Part shown: in pieces, positions 1 through 58,200 of the stretch
Layout: each line of letters starts with the position of its first letter
How positions within the stretch are numbered: the first letter of the stretch is position 1
NCBI RefSeq assembly: GCF_034702125.1
Contig: NC_085869.1
Span: 12,603,407-12,667,406 of the forward strand
From: Engraulis encrasicolus
Taxonomy: Eukaryota > Chordata > Actinopteri > Clupeiformes > Engraulidae
Direction: 5' to 3'
Length of the DNA stretch: 64,000 bases
The notes under the pieces: generated by a model
What the model was told of the DNA's origin: nothing
What the model saw: only the letters and a program-made list of their open reading frames with translations
Databases searched by the model: none
Position numbers and translations under genes: made by a program

Positions 1-45541
<45,541 letters not shown>

Positions 45542-46320
45542 CTTAAATTGGTATACAGCCAGTCAGCGAGCCGAATTATATATAAAATACTGGACTACTT
45601 TTCTCATGTTGTTACACACTTCATCGCGACCTGTTATTACAAAACGTAATGACTAACTACGCCGGCCCGTCGCGTGTACATAGTCCGTGTGGAAAAATGT
45701 GTTCCTATTCAAAGGTTCCATGAAATATCGTCTATTTTTTCATCATTGGCGGGTGGTTACAATAACTACCTTCACTCCTGATATAAAAATAACTATTTCG
45801 GTTTTTTTAAGTAATCTGATGACTTTTCTCAAGGTATGCTGTAGACTTTGCTGTGATACGCTATTGTTTGCCCTGAAAAATGAATATTGAATTCTGAACT
45901 CTTTTTTTTGCGCCTCTAGATTATTATTGGCTAATTGTGGGAGCTATGAGGCCAAATCCTAATAGCAGAATGCTTGTCAGTACAGGTCAAAAGCCCTGGT
46001 GGAAAAACTAAACACCTGTAGAAGTTGCACTTGGCAAAAAAAAGACTAGGCCTATGTTAAAAATGTCTCTGTAGGCCTATGTGCATTTTGGGAATAGAAC
46101 TTGTGTGTTCATTTTAATTATTGTTCAAAATGTTACTGTTCAACAGGTGTGTAGTGTACTCATTATTGCAGAGCACTGTATATTAACAAAAACATTAGCT
46201 AACCTGCCTCACATATGAACCGACTGCTATCCCATTCCTTACCCATAGGGTTTAACGAACAGTCCACCTTTTGCAGCTACAAGTATTACAGCTTCAACTC
46301 ATCTGGGAAGGCTACTACAA
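45542..46320. other. sequence upstream of VWA8
   Basis: Only a short CpG cluster (CGCCGGCCCGTCGCGTG near 45660) marks the promoter side. No CpG island and no further gene seen. Confidence 0.4.
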
Positions 46321-46800
46321 GGTTAAGGAGTGTGTTTAGGAATTTCACCATTCTTCAAAAAGCACATTGGTGAAGTCACACTGATGTTGAGGCCTGAGGG
46401 CCTCACAGTCTCCGCTTTAATTCATCCCAAAGGTGTTCCATTGTTGCCTATCTCTTGCCCGACCAGTTCCACGCAGCTTCATGAGCTCCAGACTAGGCCT
46501 ACTAGGTCTGGGAGAGCACGTGTTGGTTCTATGTGTGTTGGAGCTCCACCAGGGGGCTCCAGAGCTACACACACTCTCTCACACACACATAGGTCTGGTG
46601 AGAACCAGGCTGATTCTATTGGGTTCAGGTTAGGACTCTGCGCAGGCCAGTCGAATTCAGCCATACCATATTCTGTCATCCATGTCTTTATGGACCTTGT
46701 TTTATGCACTAGTGCACATGTTGGAAGAGGAAGGGACGCGCTCCAAACTGCTCCCACAATGTTTTGAAAATGCACTTTCCCTAAATGTTTTGGTATCCTT
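46321..46800 (-). pseudogene. decayed Tc1 transposase fragment
   Basis: On the minus strand KTWMTEYGMAEFDWPAQSPN then LNPIESAW is the last part of a Tc1 transposase DDE domain. It is interrupted at about 46490-46615 by sequence like the 38769-39159 MITE (GAACCAGGCT, CCAGGGGGC), and the rest (46321-46460) is out of frame. Confidence 0.75.
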
Positions 46801-47395
46801 TTCATTATCTATTATCACTATCTATTAGCTGCTTATTACTAAATTGATCAACCACTCATAATGTATTCATTTGTGGTTGGAAGTGTTGGGACTTTGTGTG
46901 TGTGCCCATTTCTCTTCTACCATAAAGACACATTGTTCCCCCCGACAGGAAGAGAGACAAAGAATAGGCCCACACCAGCAATTTGAGCTGTTGAAGTCAT
47001 GCCCAAGCCAAGAAAGAACTGTATTTATATAATGTCATCTTATCAGGTAGCCTCTTACTGCAGAAGGGGTCGCCGGCGGGCCTTTTCACTGTTTGCTTAA
47101 AATATTCAACAACATTCTATCATAACAACATTGCTATGACAGTACAGAGAGCCTTAAGAACAGATTAAGACATAGCCATTACAATGTTGGGGACAGTAAG
47201 GTTGTAACATACGCTCTGCGCTAAGGGGATAATGTCCTTTGTGTTGTCTTTAATCTTTCTCAAAATTTGCTGCCTTTTATTACCCCTGTCCCAACTGATT
47301 TGAGACATGTTAATTTTTCATTTTTATGAATTTCCCTCAAAATAATATTTCTTGACTGATGTGTTTTCTTTGTAGCTACTATTCTCCATCTACTG

Positions 47396-47740
47396 CTGTG
47401 GTTCCCAAACTGGGGGTCCAGAGGGAACCCATTGGAGGTCGCGAACAGAGGGGACTTCAAATAAAAACTTTTCATAAAAATGGGAAATCAACAGGTAATT
47501 AGCTGACAATTCCATTAATTGGTTAGTAACAGTATTGACTTACTGTATATGGTGAATAGATGCATTTGCTTTTCCTATGAATTTCTCGCAATATTAGCGG
47601 ACAAACTGTTAATAGAACATCCAGCAATATTATTAGACAAAAAATAACTATGAATGTAGGGGTTGGGGGAGGGGGGTGTCGCAAAAACATTCTCAAATCC
47701 AAAAGGGCATCCCCGCAGAAAAAAAGTTTGGGAACCACTG
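47396..47740. mobile_element. hAT MITE with perfect 8-bp target duplication
   Basis: ATCTACTG at 47388-47395 and 47741-47748 flanks CTGTGGTTCCCAAACTG and AGTTTGGGAACCACTG. Confidence 0.9.
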
Positions 47741-47899
47741 ATCTACTGCAAGAATCAGATTATTATTATTATTATTTATTTATTTATTTTAAAAAGGATT
47801 TTTATGTTATTCACAATTTAGGCTACCTACTGTTCCGACTTCAATGGGACTTGTGTGAACTGAAATCTCTTCATGAATATCATATGCATCTAATTTAAT

Positions 47900-48310
47900 T
47901 TAATTTTTTATTTCATTTATCCTTTATTTAACCAGGAAGTCCCATTGAGTTAGATCAACTCTTCTTCCAGGGAGACCTGGCCAAGAAGGCGGTTTAAAAT
48001 GTTACACAATAAAACCACTAATGTCACACTTTGTAAGGATGAAGGCTATGAAACACCGCTCTCTCACCCAGGCCTACAGAGGACTAGTGGAGAGCATCCT
48101 CACCACAGGGGCATCATGGTCTAGTATGGCAACACCACACTGGGTGACAGGAAGTCTCTGCAAAGAATAATCAAGATTGCCGGGGTATTTGAATCTTTGA
48201 GGTCAGCGTAAAGAATAATCAAGACTGCAGAGAACATTAGGTACAACACTTACTTCTGGACTCCATGCTTGTGCAGTGCATCCAGAACAGAGCAGAGAAA
48301 ATCATTAAGG
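47900..48310 (+). mobile_element. LINE remnants
   Basis: 47925-47990 (TTATTTAACCAGGAAGTCCC) is a common repeat tail. 48030-48180 reads AYRGLVESILTTGAS, then TGSLCKE, a decayed L2/Rex-type reverse transcriptase C-terminus, followed by a diverged duplicate. Confidence 0.55.
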
Positions 48311-48337
48311 GGCATTTGAATCATTTGAGGCCAGTCA

Positions 48338-48640
48338 TGGGTAAGCGTAAGACTTTTAGATTTGTAGCCCAAAGGTTGCCGGTTCGACTCTCGACACGCC
48401 AGGTTGACACCCGCGCTCTCCCCCATTCTCCTCCATGACTGAGGTACCCTGAGCATGGTACTGTTCCGCCACACTGCTCCCTTGGGGAGCCATTGGGGTC
48501 TGACCCCTTGCACAGGCATGAATGCAATTTCATTGTGTGCAGTGTGCATACTTTTGTGCTGTGGAGTGCTGTATCACAATGACAGTGGGAGTTGGAGTTT
48601 CCCTGATGGGCTTTTGGCCTTCACTGAAAGACCCACTCCA
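48338..48640 (+). mobile_element. tRNA-derived SINE, plus copy
   Basis: Same family as 156-452: GGTAAGCGTAAGACTT, GGTTGCCGGTTCGACTC, then the full body to CCCTGATGGGC. Confidence 0.8.
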
Positions 48641-49132
48641 TCCAGTTAACTCTCTGCTCACACATAAGTAGGCCAAGTGCACATAGGATAGCCTACAACC
48701 AAGGCACAGTTGAGCAGACAGTATTTCTGCAAAAAAAATAATAATAATAAAAAATAGCTTCTTCCCCACTACTTACAGTCGAACTGATGGCAAAACTATT
48801 TGACAAACTTCTAGTTGGATCACTTTTAAAATGTCTTTTATCTTCTTTTTTTCTATTTCCTGACTCAAAGGGCCTGTACAAGAGTTCCTGTGTAGGCTAC
48901 CTGAACTACTAGTTCATGCACAAATGACAAATTAATAAAGAACTTTGAATATTATGTTTCACGCATTTGCATTTTAGAGGTATTCCAGTTCTGTTTTGAG
49001 CTAGTCTGAAGTCTTAAAGGTATATGGCTATAGATGACAAGTTCCGTGGACGGATGTGCTTGTTGTCAGAACAATGTTCAGCATCACATAAATCTCTAAG
49101 CGGTCATAACAGCCATGATTAACCAGTGGCGG
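48641..49132. other. inter-genic stretch, nothing recognised
   Basis: AT-rich, no repeat noticed. Confidence 0.4.
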
Positions 49133-49140
49133 TGACGTCA
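49133..49140. promoter_or_regulatory. CRE palindrome TGACGTCA
   Basis: Perfect cAMP-response element in the inter-genic stretch, 200 bp before the candidate DGKH ATG. It is a single-copy setting here, unlike the CREs in the 3.6-9.7 kb repeat array. Confidence 0.45.
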
Positions 49141-49337
49141 TTGTCTATTTCTTGCTTCACTGGTGGAAACTTTTTCTCGTGGCGAGAGGGCAGTCCTTGG
49201 AAGATGTCAGGGAAAGGGGGCTCCTAGATTTGCGCGTAGGCTACACTCAACATTTACTCCAAACAGAAGATTCTGCACATCTCCCATATACAGGATTTGT
49301 GACACAACTTCTGTCGATTGCTACAGAGGAAAATGTA

Positions 49338-49385
49338 ATGATGGATGATGATTACGATTTCGGTCGTCTTGCGTGGGAAGAGATG
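49338..49385 (+). CDS. candidate upstream coding exon of DGKH
   Basis: Two adjacent ATGs (49338 and 49341; the second has A at -3 and G at +4) open MMDDDYDFGRLAWEEM and run to an ATG|GTAAAT donor in phase 0. This would join the 52022 exon in frame without a stop. The same frame is open upstream from 49152, but without an ATG. A CRE lies 200 bp upstream. I recognise no family match for these 16 residues, so this is inference only. A second donor-like site (CTACAG|GTAGAT at 49904) ends a CpG-rich stretch and could mark a non-coding first exon instead. Confidence 0.3.
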
Positions 49386-50061
49386 GTAAATCAGCATTCG
49401 CATTTGTTTTGAAGACTATGGAGGAATGCGTGACCACAGCCTTGTGTTATTACGCTATTTTTAACAGCTGCAATCTCTGTTGTACCTACTCCACTGTCTC
49501 CTCGCATCTTCTCGTGTCTGCACAATCGTGGGAGGATTTTCACAGCAGAAGTGAAAGAGTTACCTACAGCTAATTCGGAAACAGCATCGTCTCAACCAGC
49601 CAAATAACGGAATAAATTGGGAGACGCGTCTTTTTGGAAGGCAGTTGTGCTTTACTATGATTAGCCTGTTATTGATGCAGCCTATGCTATTCTTTTTCTT
49701 AGGTTATGGTATTGTAATGTAGCATGTGTTCTCTGCTGGTGTTGAATAAGGTTAACACAGATTGACAAGCAACCGGGCGGCCAGGTAGGCTACCCAGGCT
49801 GGAACCATTTGGATAGGAAGAACATCGCGAATTCCTGTTTGCGGCGGCGCGTCGAGCTAGCTTGTCGTACCACATCCCCTTGTGTTGTTGGACCGCTACT
49901 ACAGGTAGATTTTCAGTGCACATGTATGTATGTGTGCCCCCCGCCCATGGGGAGGTGCCCCAGTGCGCGCAATGGGCCTGTTCGTGTTGGCGCAAAATGC
50001 GTAATATGCGCAGCGCGCGGTATCTCAAATGGGGTCAACACGTAGGTTTAAAATACATAGG

Positions 50062-50805
50062 TTAAAAACATTCAACATGCAGAGAGGAATTACAGGAAGG
50101 CCAAACGGCTAAGTGTACAACATTGAAAGTTATCATTGGAGCGCTGCACAGTGTGTAAGGACCTGTTGTCTTGGCTGTTTTATCTGAGCATGTTAGATAA
50201 TGCAACAGCTCACATAATTTTACATAGGCCACCCTATTACATTCATATTCATACCCTGTTGTTACACATTGTGTGACTGAAATCTCAAATGTTGACCTAA
50301 ATCTACGGATAATAGTTGTTTTCAGAAGTTGTCTGATGATGTTTGAATGACAAAATACTGACCTACGTCTGTGTATAAGTGTATAATACATACAGCTGTT
50401 CTCTGATAGTCTTAGATGTGTGTTGAGAGACCCTTGGGGAGCACACAGCATCAGGATGCCCCACACACCAGGCAGGACCAGGATGAAATTGTAGAAAGGT
50501 TTAAAGCAGTCATAGGTTACAAAAGATTTGGGTAACTGGAAACCAATGATCTGGAAATGGAAAGAGTCTCTCAGCACTGCAAGCCTAGCAAGACATGACA
50601 GTCCCTCTTAACTGCCCGATCGAACAAACTTAAGCCATAATGCATAATACTTGTATTTTAACTAATGTTTTACAACAATTTATTGTCTTTTCATTTAAAG
50701 TATTACGTCATTCACTACTAACAACCTCCATCCTAAAAGTGCAATATTCTTGCATTCTTTATATTCACCTACTTCGGCAAAGGTGTCGCCAATGCAGGTT
50801 GTCAT
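50062..50805 (-). CDS. unrecognised two-exon gene candidate
   Basis: A short exon at 50769-50805 (MTTCIGDTFAEV, then a split codon) ends in GTAG|GTGAAT. The next stretch starts after CTTGCAG at 50576 and continues in frame as VLRDSFHFQIIGFQLPKSF, then YDCFKPFYNFILVLPGVWGI, open for 171 codons down to 50062. The segment around FYNFILVLPGVWGILMLCA is hydrophobic enough for a membrane helix. Just upstream of the ATG is AAATGGCGGA, a YY1/TISU-like word with a three-codon upstream frame, in CpG-bearing sequence. A later donor (for example AACAGCT|GTATGT near 50398) could shorten exon 2. I do not recognise the protein. Confidence 0.35.
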
Positions 50806-52021
50806 GTCACTCCGCCATTTTAAAACTACGGCATTTGTAGAAGGACGTGTGATCAGCTTCGCGGTTTTCCGTTTCCACTGACTGTTGCAAACTGAAATGC
50901 AAAATTACACTACAGCAATTGAACCACACTTACCTCATTAAGAGGTTAAGATAGAATGTTAGCGGATGCCATGTCTCGATTGAGTCTTTTCCTATGAGTA
51001 TCTCGGCTTCTGTAGTACGAGAAAGGTGGAGGACTAAAGGATGATGGGTGTTTCTCAAAGTGAAGTGTTCTAGCCTTGCTAATGGCTAGTAACACCCATT
51101 TTTCGCGGATTTCACCAAAGAATATCCAATTATGAATTACAATTAGAGTTAGTTATTGGATTCTCCTTGGTGAAATCAGTGGAAAAGGTTAATCTAATGT
51201 TAATCCTATAGGGTGGTTTTTAGAACGTATTTGGACATGCCCATAGATGACCATTATAAAGCCAGTTTGAGACAAAATCCAAACTAGCCAAATAAAGGAG
51301 ACATCAGCAAACATCAAAAAAATTGGTGAGGACCACTGTACTTTATTGAAGACAATTCAGAAAAGGGGTTAAATGTTCAAAATAGTGCACTTGTCCTTAA
51401 AATATACTAGTGTTTGTGGTCATGACGGGGCAAAATGTTTACATTGACAATACTTATGCAAGGCACTGTAAACCATTTGATCTCCCCAATCGCCTCTGGC
51501 ATGTTGAGGTGTGTTTTGTGTACATGTACCCTAGGAATAGGAACATCATCCTTCCAATTTCTGTAAAGGCTGCTGGAGGAAAAGTTAAAGAATAAAATAT
51601 CAACAGCTAGATGTTGTTGGTTATATCCAGACCTTTGCATCCTAACATGCAATGTTACAAATTGTGACATCTTGGTAGCCTAGTTAACCCGCCAATGACC
51701 AAAATTATTTTTGCCTGTGAGTGGGTCTAGCCTCTGAGAATACCTCAGGCCCTGAAACTGGCTTGCCACTCACAATGCAGCAGATTTGTTTTGATTTTTG
51801 TTAAATCTCTGGATGCAAAGCGGACTGGGTTTTGAGGGAGTGACAACAAAGCGTTGGCCAATAGTCACCTACACAGATTGAAAAACAACGATTTGTTCCC
51901 ATCAACAATCTTCCGATGTCTCATTGATCGGGGCCAGACTAACATCTTGGTACATTTTTGAAGAAAAACTATTGTTACTTCTGCCTGTTACTTCTTCTAA
52001 CTATTACTCTTCTTCCATTAG
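50806..52021. other. inter-genic / DGKH 5' intron stretch
   Basis: 50811-50880 is CpG-bearing (GACGTGTGATCAGCTTCGCG) and promoter-like for the minus-strand candidate. 51110-51180 holds a small inverted repeat (TTTCACCAAAGAATATCC and GGATTCTCCTTGGTGAAAT). The rest is unremarkable. Confidence 0.4.
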
Positions 52022-52159
52022 GAACCGGAGAAAGGTGTTGCCCCGTCAGTCATGGCGTGCTCGGGTGCGGTTGACGAGTCCTCTGACAGCGATGGAGAGC
52101 AAGAGGGGCCTCAGAAGTTGATCAGGAAGGTGTCCACATCTGGGCAGCTCAGAAGCAAG
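52022..52159 (+). CDS. dgkh: DGKH early exon with likely ATG at 52052
   Basis: Acceptor TTCCATTAG, donor AAG|GTAACG. From ATG 52052 it reads [19 protein letters not shown], then [17 protein letters not shown], the conserved DGK-eta/delta N-terminus. The frame is also open for 10 codons back to the acceptor, so translation may instead start in an upstream exon. The good acceptor shows that at least one 5' exon exists upstream. Confidence 0.9.
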
Positions 52160-52191
52160 GTAACGTGTCAAAACTGCTGCCATTGTTGATG

Positions 52192-52223
<32 letters not shown>

Positions 52224-55200
52224 GATGATGATTTCTTTCAGATGTTACAATCGAGAATGAAATACAAAAGTCAAGTAATAGCAAACAAGGGAAAAGAAAC
52301 CAACTTTAAACCCACTTAGTTGTTACCCAGTGTCAGTGGCGTGCACAGACACTTGGGAGGTAGGTGCTGAAGGAGGGGTGTTGGGGGCATTTGGAACTTC
52401 CAGCTGTCCACATCGGGGCATTATTGTCACATGCTTTTGATCCATGAAGCATTTGTAGATTATCATGTCAACATGTGGACCACAGTACATTGTGACAAAA
52501 GAAAGTTTCCAAAAAGAACGTTCAAAAAGGGCATTTTTGCGTTAACACCACCTCGTCCCTATCTTTCCACGCCTATGCCCCTTATGCTCATGAAATGACC
52601 TATTGCACAGAATAGCAACGACAAAGTTGTAAAGCCTCGTAATATTACATTACATTACATTTGGCAGGCGCTTTTAGTCAAAGCGACGTACAGTCAAGGA
52701 CATAATCAGAGATTACATCACTTGCAGGTAAAAAGTGTGCTGGAAATATATATGATACTAGATGCCAAGTTGGGTTAGTGTTTTTTTTTTAGTTAAGTAC
52801 ATTAGCATTGCGTTAGAGTGCACTACACACACTTACAGAGCCTGTCTTACTGGGCGAACACAGCGGCCGATCAAGCAACAAAGAATCACTGGACTGTGCA
52901 GCAAGAGCGATACGAGCGATAGAAGGGACAGAGTATGTCCGTTAAAAGCAGAATGCAAGCATTCCAACATTCCCATTGGCTCTGGTGGCTGTCGCCGAAC
53001 AGCATCATAGCTAATTTGCATAATATTCACTCAAGTCCAACTACAAACTGTCGCTTAAGGTCGTACGAGTCTTTACCTCCTTCTTGAATAGCGTGTAGCC
53101 TAATGTCGTAATAACGTAGTGCTATTATTCAGTATTATTATATGGTGTGACGTCATTGGTCAAATGCTCCATTCATTTCAACGGGGCTCCCCAACGTTCG
53201 CACGTCTGTTATTTTTCGATAACGGACGGGTTGGTCTATAACAGACCGCTGTCAATGGCAACAAGACTTTTCACTGCTAAAGCGACTTTTCAACAAGACT
53301 CTAATCAGCTGCTGTGATACACAACACCTGTTGTCCTGGCTACCTAGCTGTTGCCTAGCGGTGTTCCACAACGGCACTGTTTTGTTTTGCGCAGCAACAA
53401 TCTTAACATTAAATAGGCCTAAAGAAATGTCCCCGCCATGTGTGAATCATTTAAGTATATCCATATAATAAGCGGGTTAACTTTCGGCGAGTCGGTCGCT
53501 TGTGGAATAGCAGCACTTCAGAGAGAACAAGACCCCTCCGCTCCGCGTCGGGGTCTAAAGATTCTCTCTGTCGTGCTGCTATTCCACGGTAGCGACCTTC
53601 TCGCCGAACGTTAACCCTTACGTAAAGTCTTTTCAACAGCTACAGCGTTCCACTGGGCGGAACAGCCAGCATTACCGCAGAGATACACCAGCGGCGATCT
53701 AAGCGAGTCGAGCGACGGAAGTAATTGACTTTGTATTGAGTCGAGAGACAAAAGCGATTCTGGAGACTAGAGCGATTTGCGCGACGAGCGCGACAATTTG
53801 AAGTTGAAATCTTTTCAACTTTCTATGACGCGGTTCGGCGACAAGCCGCGACAGCCAATGACTGTATAGAGGTCAGTGACCACAGCCAATGGGAATGCTT
53901 GAATGCTTTGCCTTCTGCCTGTACGGACATACTCTAGTCTCCTCAATCTCTCGTATCGCTTGCTGCTACACTCTGTCGCTTGAATCGCGTCGCCGCTGGT
54001 GTATCTCTGCGGTTATGAGGCCACACAGTGAAATGTGACTTTCAAAGATCCCGTCCAATGCCCCAGTGAGATGTTGGTATCCCTATCTCCACTTGTTGGA
54101 AACTGTCATGTAAAATAGTGTTCCTCAACAGGGGTGCTACAGCTCCCCAGGGGGCGTTTTGGAGCCCTAGGGGGGCATTGAGAATGTCACCGCTGAGTGG
54201 GGGCAGGGCTTAGTTCCCATTGGGGTGCATTACACTATTTCATTTTTCAATAGTAAGGGGGGCTTTGGCAGGCTTATGATGCTGTCAAGGGGTGCGTTAG
54301 GAGGCTTATGATGTGGTCAAGGGGGCAAAGAAAGGTTGAGAACCATTGATGTAAAAGAAAAGCCATCTACATTGTACACACTAGTCTTTCACATAGCACA
54401 AGTCCACGTCAGTTCCACCAGAGTCCACAAACAGAAATACCATATATCAAATACCATGGAATGGCGTGGTTTTCAATAACAATGGATGTTCCAGTGATTT
54501 CTGCAAGTCTTCATCTGACCCTCTAGGATTGCTTTTTTTGTTGTTAAGATGTTTTTTTGGTCTTTCACAACTTTATTTGACAGGACAGTGTGAGAGGTGG
54601 AAGCAAATTGGGAGAGAGATGGGGAGGGGTCGGCAAAGGACCCGGGCTGGGAATCAAATCCGGTTAAGCCGCATGGCAGGCGAGTGCCCTACCGGTTGGC
54701 CACGGCAGGGCCTAGGATTGTTATTAACTTCATTGAGGACTCTGTGCTATGTCTTTGGAGTAATTGCAAGGCGATCACCACTTGAGACAGAAGCAACACT
54801 ACTGAACTGTCTTCATTTATAGACGCTTTCTTGTACCATATACATTTATGAAGTGGTATTAGTTAAAGCAGACACGGTTTGTTCCTTCTTGTGATTTCCG
54901 CGAAAATCTGACCGTCTTCTATGACCAATTTTGACATAGGCCTAAATGTAAGAAATGTCAATGAGTGTTCTCACTTTTTTTCCTCCCACTGTATATTTGT
55001 CTGCCCCACTGTTATTTGCATAATACACTTTTCATAGAGAATGAATTTAAGATTATGTTTGTGCGTGGACAGTGGACACACTCAGTTAGTTATTCAGCTG
55101 TACACCATGATGCTGGAGAGGAGCTTGCCTCTTGGTTTGTAATTCTGTCCTCAGACAGCCTACTTTCTCTGCTATAAATAGATAGCTCACCCCATATGCC

Positions 55201-58200
55201 AGTAGATAGATTTTTTTCTAGGTTTCCATGTTCATGCTATATTTATAGATGGAAGGAGGATAAATGAGTGAGTATTGCTTGTGGTTCTAATTTAAATGTT
55301 GTAGGAAGGATTGTAGAGATAGAAAGCAGAGGATTCTCATTTTTTAGAGGAGTTTGACATTCCAAGCAGAACTGCAACTGCTCAGTGATCTGTAGGACTG
55401 CAACAACCAAATAGATTTAAAAAAAGATTGTTAGCAATCATTTATGAGATCATTATGAGATCATGTATGAGACCATTTATCAGCAAGGAGTTATGAGAGA
55501 TACATTTTAAAGGGGTTTTACCATTGTGTGATATTGGGTGTTTTGTGCTGTCGCTGTTGCTCAATGGGTTGTCGCTACGCATTAAATACGCAAAAACTAA
55601 AAAAGACTATTTTTTACCAGAAGTCTACCTTGCAGGTATACCCCATTTAATCAAATATTCTGCTTATGCTTATAGTATGAAGTTTTTGTTACATGCTGAA
55701 GTTAGTGTTGTTACTGTGCGTCTTCAATTTGACCCACCTACAGGCTACTTAACGTGTAATGTATTTCAAAAAGGGACACATTATTAGGTACACCTTGATA
55801 ATATCTATCGGGTTGGACACCCTTTTGCCTTCCGAATTGCTTTAAGTGCCTGCAACAAAACTCAAGTAGGCTGTGTGATGATGCTCAATGATGCAATGCT
55901 CAGTTGGTAGTGTACTATAGGACCTAAAGTATGGCAAAATATATCCCCACACCTGGCCCTGCTGTGGCCAAACGGTAGGGCACTCGTCTACCATGCGGCT
56001 GACCCGGGTTCCTTTGCCGGCCCTTTCCCGTCTCTCTCTCCCCACTCGCTTCCTGTCACCACCTTCACTGTCCTATCATAAATAAAGTTAAAAATATAGT
56101 TAAATAACTACTTACTAATGTGTAACATTGGCTTTCATTACTATATACTTAATTAAGTGTTAAGTAATAATTATAAATCCTTATTTAAGTATTAGATAAT
56201 AGCTAGTTTACTATTAACTGTGGCCCCTTATTTGGAAGTGTTACCATGTTTTCATGTTGGTGACACCAAATTCTGAGCCTACCATCCGAGCATCACAGCA
56301 GAATTCCGACCAGACAAAGTTTTTTTTACTATCTTCCTTTGACAAATTCTGATGAGCCTGCGTGAATTGTTGCCTCAGTTGTCCTGTTCTTAGCTGTGGT
56401 CTTCTGCTGCTGTAGCCCATCTGCCGTGAGGTTTGATGTGCCATGCGTTCAGAGATGCTCCTCCGCATACCATGATTGTAACAAGTGATTATTTGAGTTA
56501 TTGTTGGCTTTCTATCAGCTCAAATGAGTCTAACCATTCTTCTCTGACCTCTAGCAGAGGACCTCAAACAGTCACGCCAAAGCTAAGAGGAATCCGTCTC
56601 CATGGAGGGTGGGAGATGGTCTGAGCTTACTCTGCCATTTAACTTCATTGGAGTTCCGAATTTAAAATTCAAGTTGTGCTTTATTAGCATGACTGTTATG
56701 ATATGGTGTTGCAAAAGCATACAAATAACAAGACAAAAGTGTGAATAGTGTTACCTTAACCAATCAGTAACGGACTTTGTGGGTGAGTTCTTTCTGATTG
56801 GGTAAACAGTGAGCGAACCTAGCTAGGAGGCATTTTATGTGCAGAGCCAAAATTGTTGCGTAGGAGTACGTAGGATGGCGTCGCCAGGCTATATTCTGTA
56901 CACCCTAGAGATGCTTGTGGGTGAATATCCCAGTCAGCCAGTTTCTGAAATACTCAGATCAACTGTCTGGCACCAACAGCCATGTCACGTTCAAAGTCAC
57001 TTAAATCATATTTTTCCCTACCCTGGGAGTACCCATGCTGCCTTGCGCGTTCTTTTCGAACTGCTGGACAATTTTTTCCCCCCATTCTGGTGCTTTGCGC
57101 TGCAGCAGATAATCTTGACAATGTCTACATGCTTAAAAGACTGAGGTCTTTTGGGGTGCTAGAAATCTTACTGAGGACCTTCTGGAACTCAGTTGTTGCA
57201 CCTGTTGTTATGTATGGTGTGGTGTGTTGGTGCAGCTGCATCACAGCAGCAGAGGCAAATAAACTGAACAGACTGGTTAAGAGAGCTGGCTCTGTTCTGG
57301 GGTGCGTTTCTCGAAAGTGTAGTTGTTGGCCAGCTAGCAACTTGGGTAGTTGTCAATGTGAAATTGCATTGGAAACAACAAAGTAGCTAACGAAGTTAAC
57401 AACTATGGTTTCAAGGAACGCACCCCTGGGCTGTAGCCTTGACCCTGTGGAGGTGGAGGGGGATACGAGGATGATGACAAAACTGCCATTTATCCTGGGC
57501 GATGTCCACCATCCCCTGCATGAAACAGTGACAGCCCTGCTGAGCCCACTGTGCAGCAGCAGACTTCTACGTCCTGCACTGAAAGGCTGAGAGGTACCAC
57601 AGGTCGAATTGGAACTCTATGCATCATCCCTCACTAGGGATGCAACCGATTAATCAATGCATTAATCGATTAAAAAACATTAATCACAATTAATCGACAA
57701 TTCAACTGACAAGAGACCCAGGTGAAATGGGCATGTGAAGGGTGTGTGGGAAGAGGGGTGTTTATAGTGGGAATATTTAATTCACCTTTGGATTAAAGAA
57801 TTGAAATAGAATGAATTTAAATGTGGTATTTTATCTCAATTCTTAATTACATTTTTTAGATTTAGTAGGTTTTTTTCCGAGAAACATTGAGATTTCGGGG
57901 GGAAAACGCCGCTTATCAATTAATCGTAAGTCGATCGATAGGACTATCAACTAATGATTAATGAATTAATCGATAATTTGCATCCCTATCCCTCACTCAG
58001 CTTGCAGGTGCATCACAGTGGGACAGACATCACTGGAAAGGAGAGGCTGGAGCACACTGCAGTTTAGTTTTCAAGACTTTATTCTGTGCAACACACCTGA
58101 CTAACGTTTCGGTGTTGCTACACCTTCAGAGTCAAATGATAACAGGAGAGAGACACACATTTCTAGATCAAGGAGAGTAGAGACAGGAGGGCTTACTGAC

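Noticed and set aside
46330..46767. 145-codon plus-strand ORF
   Set aside because: Shadow of a minus-strand Tc1 transposase fragment with a MITE inserted.
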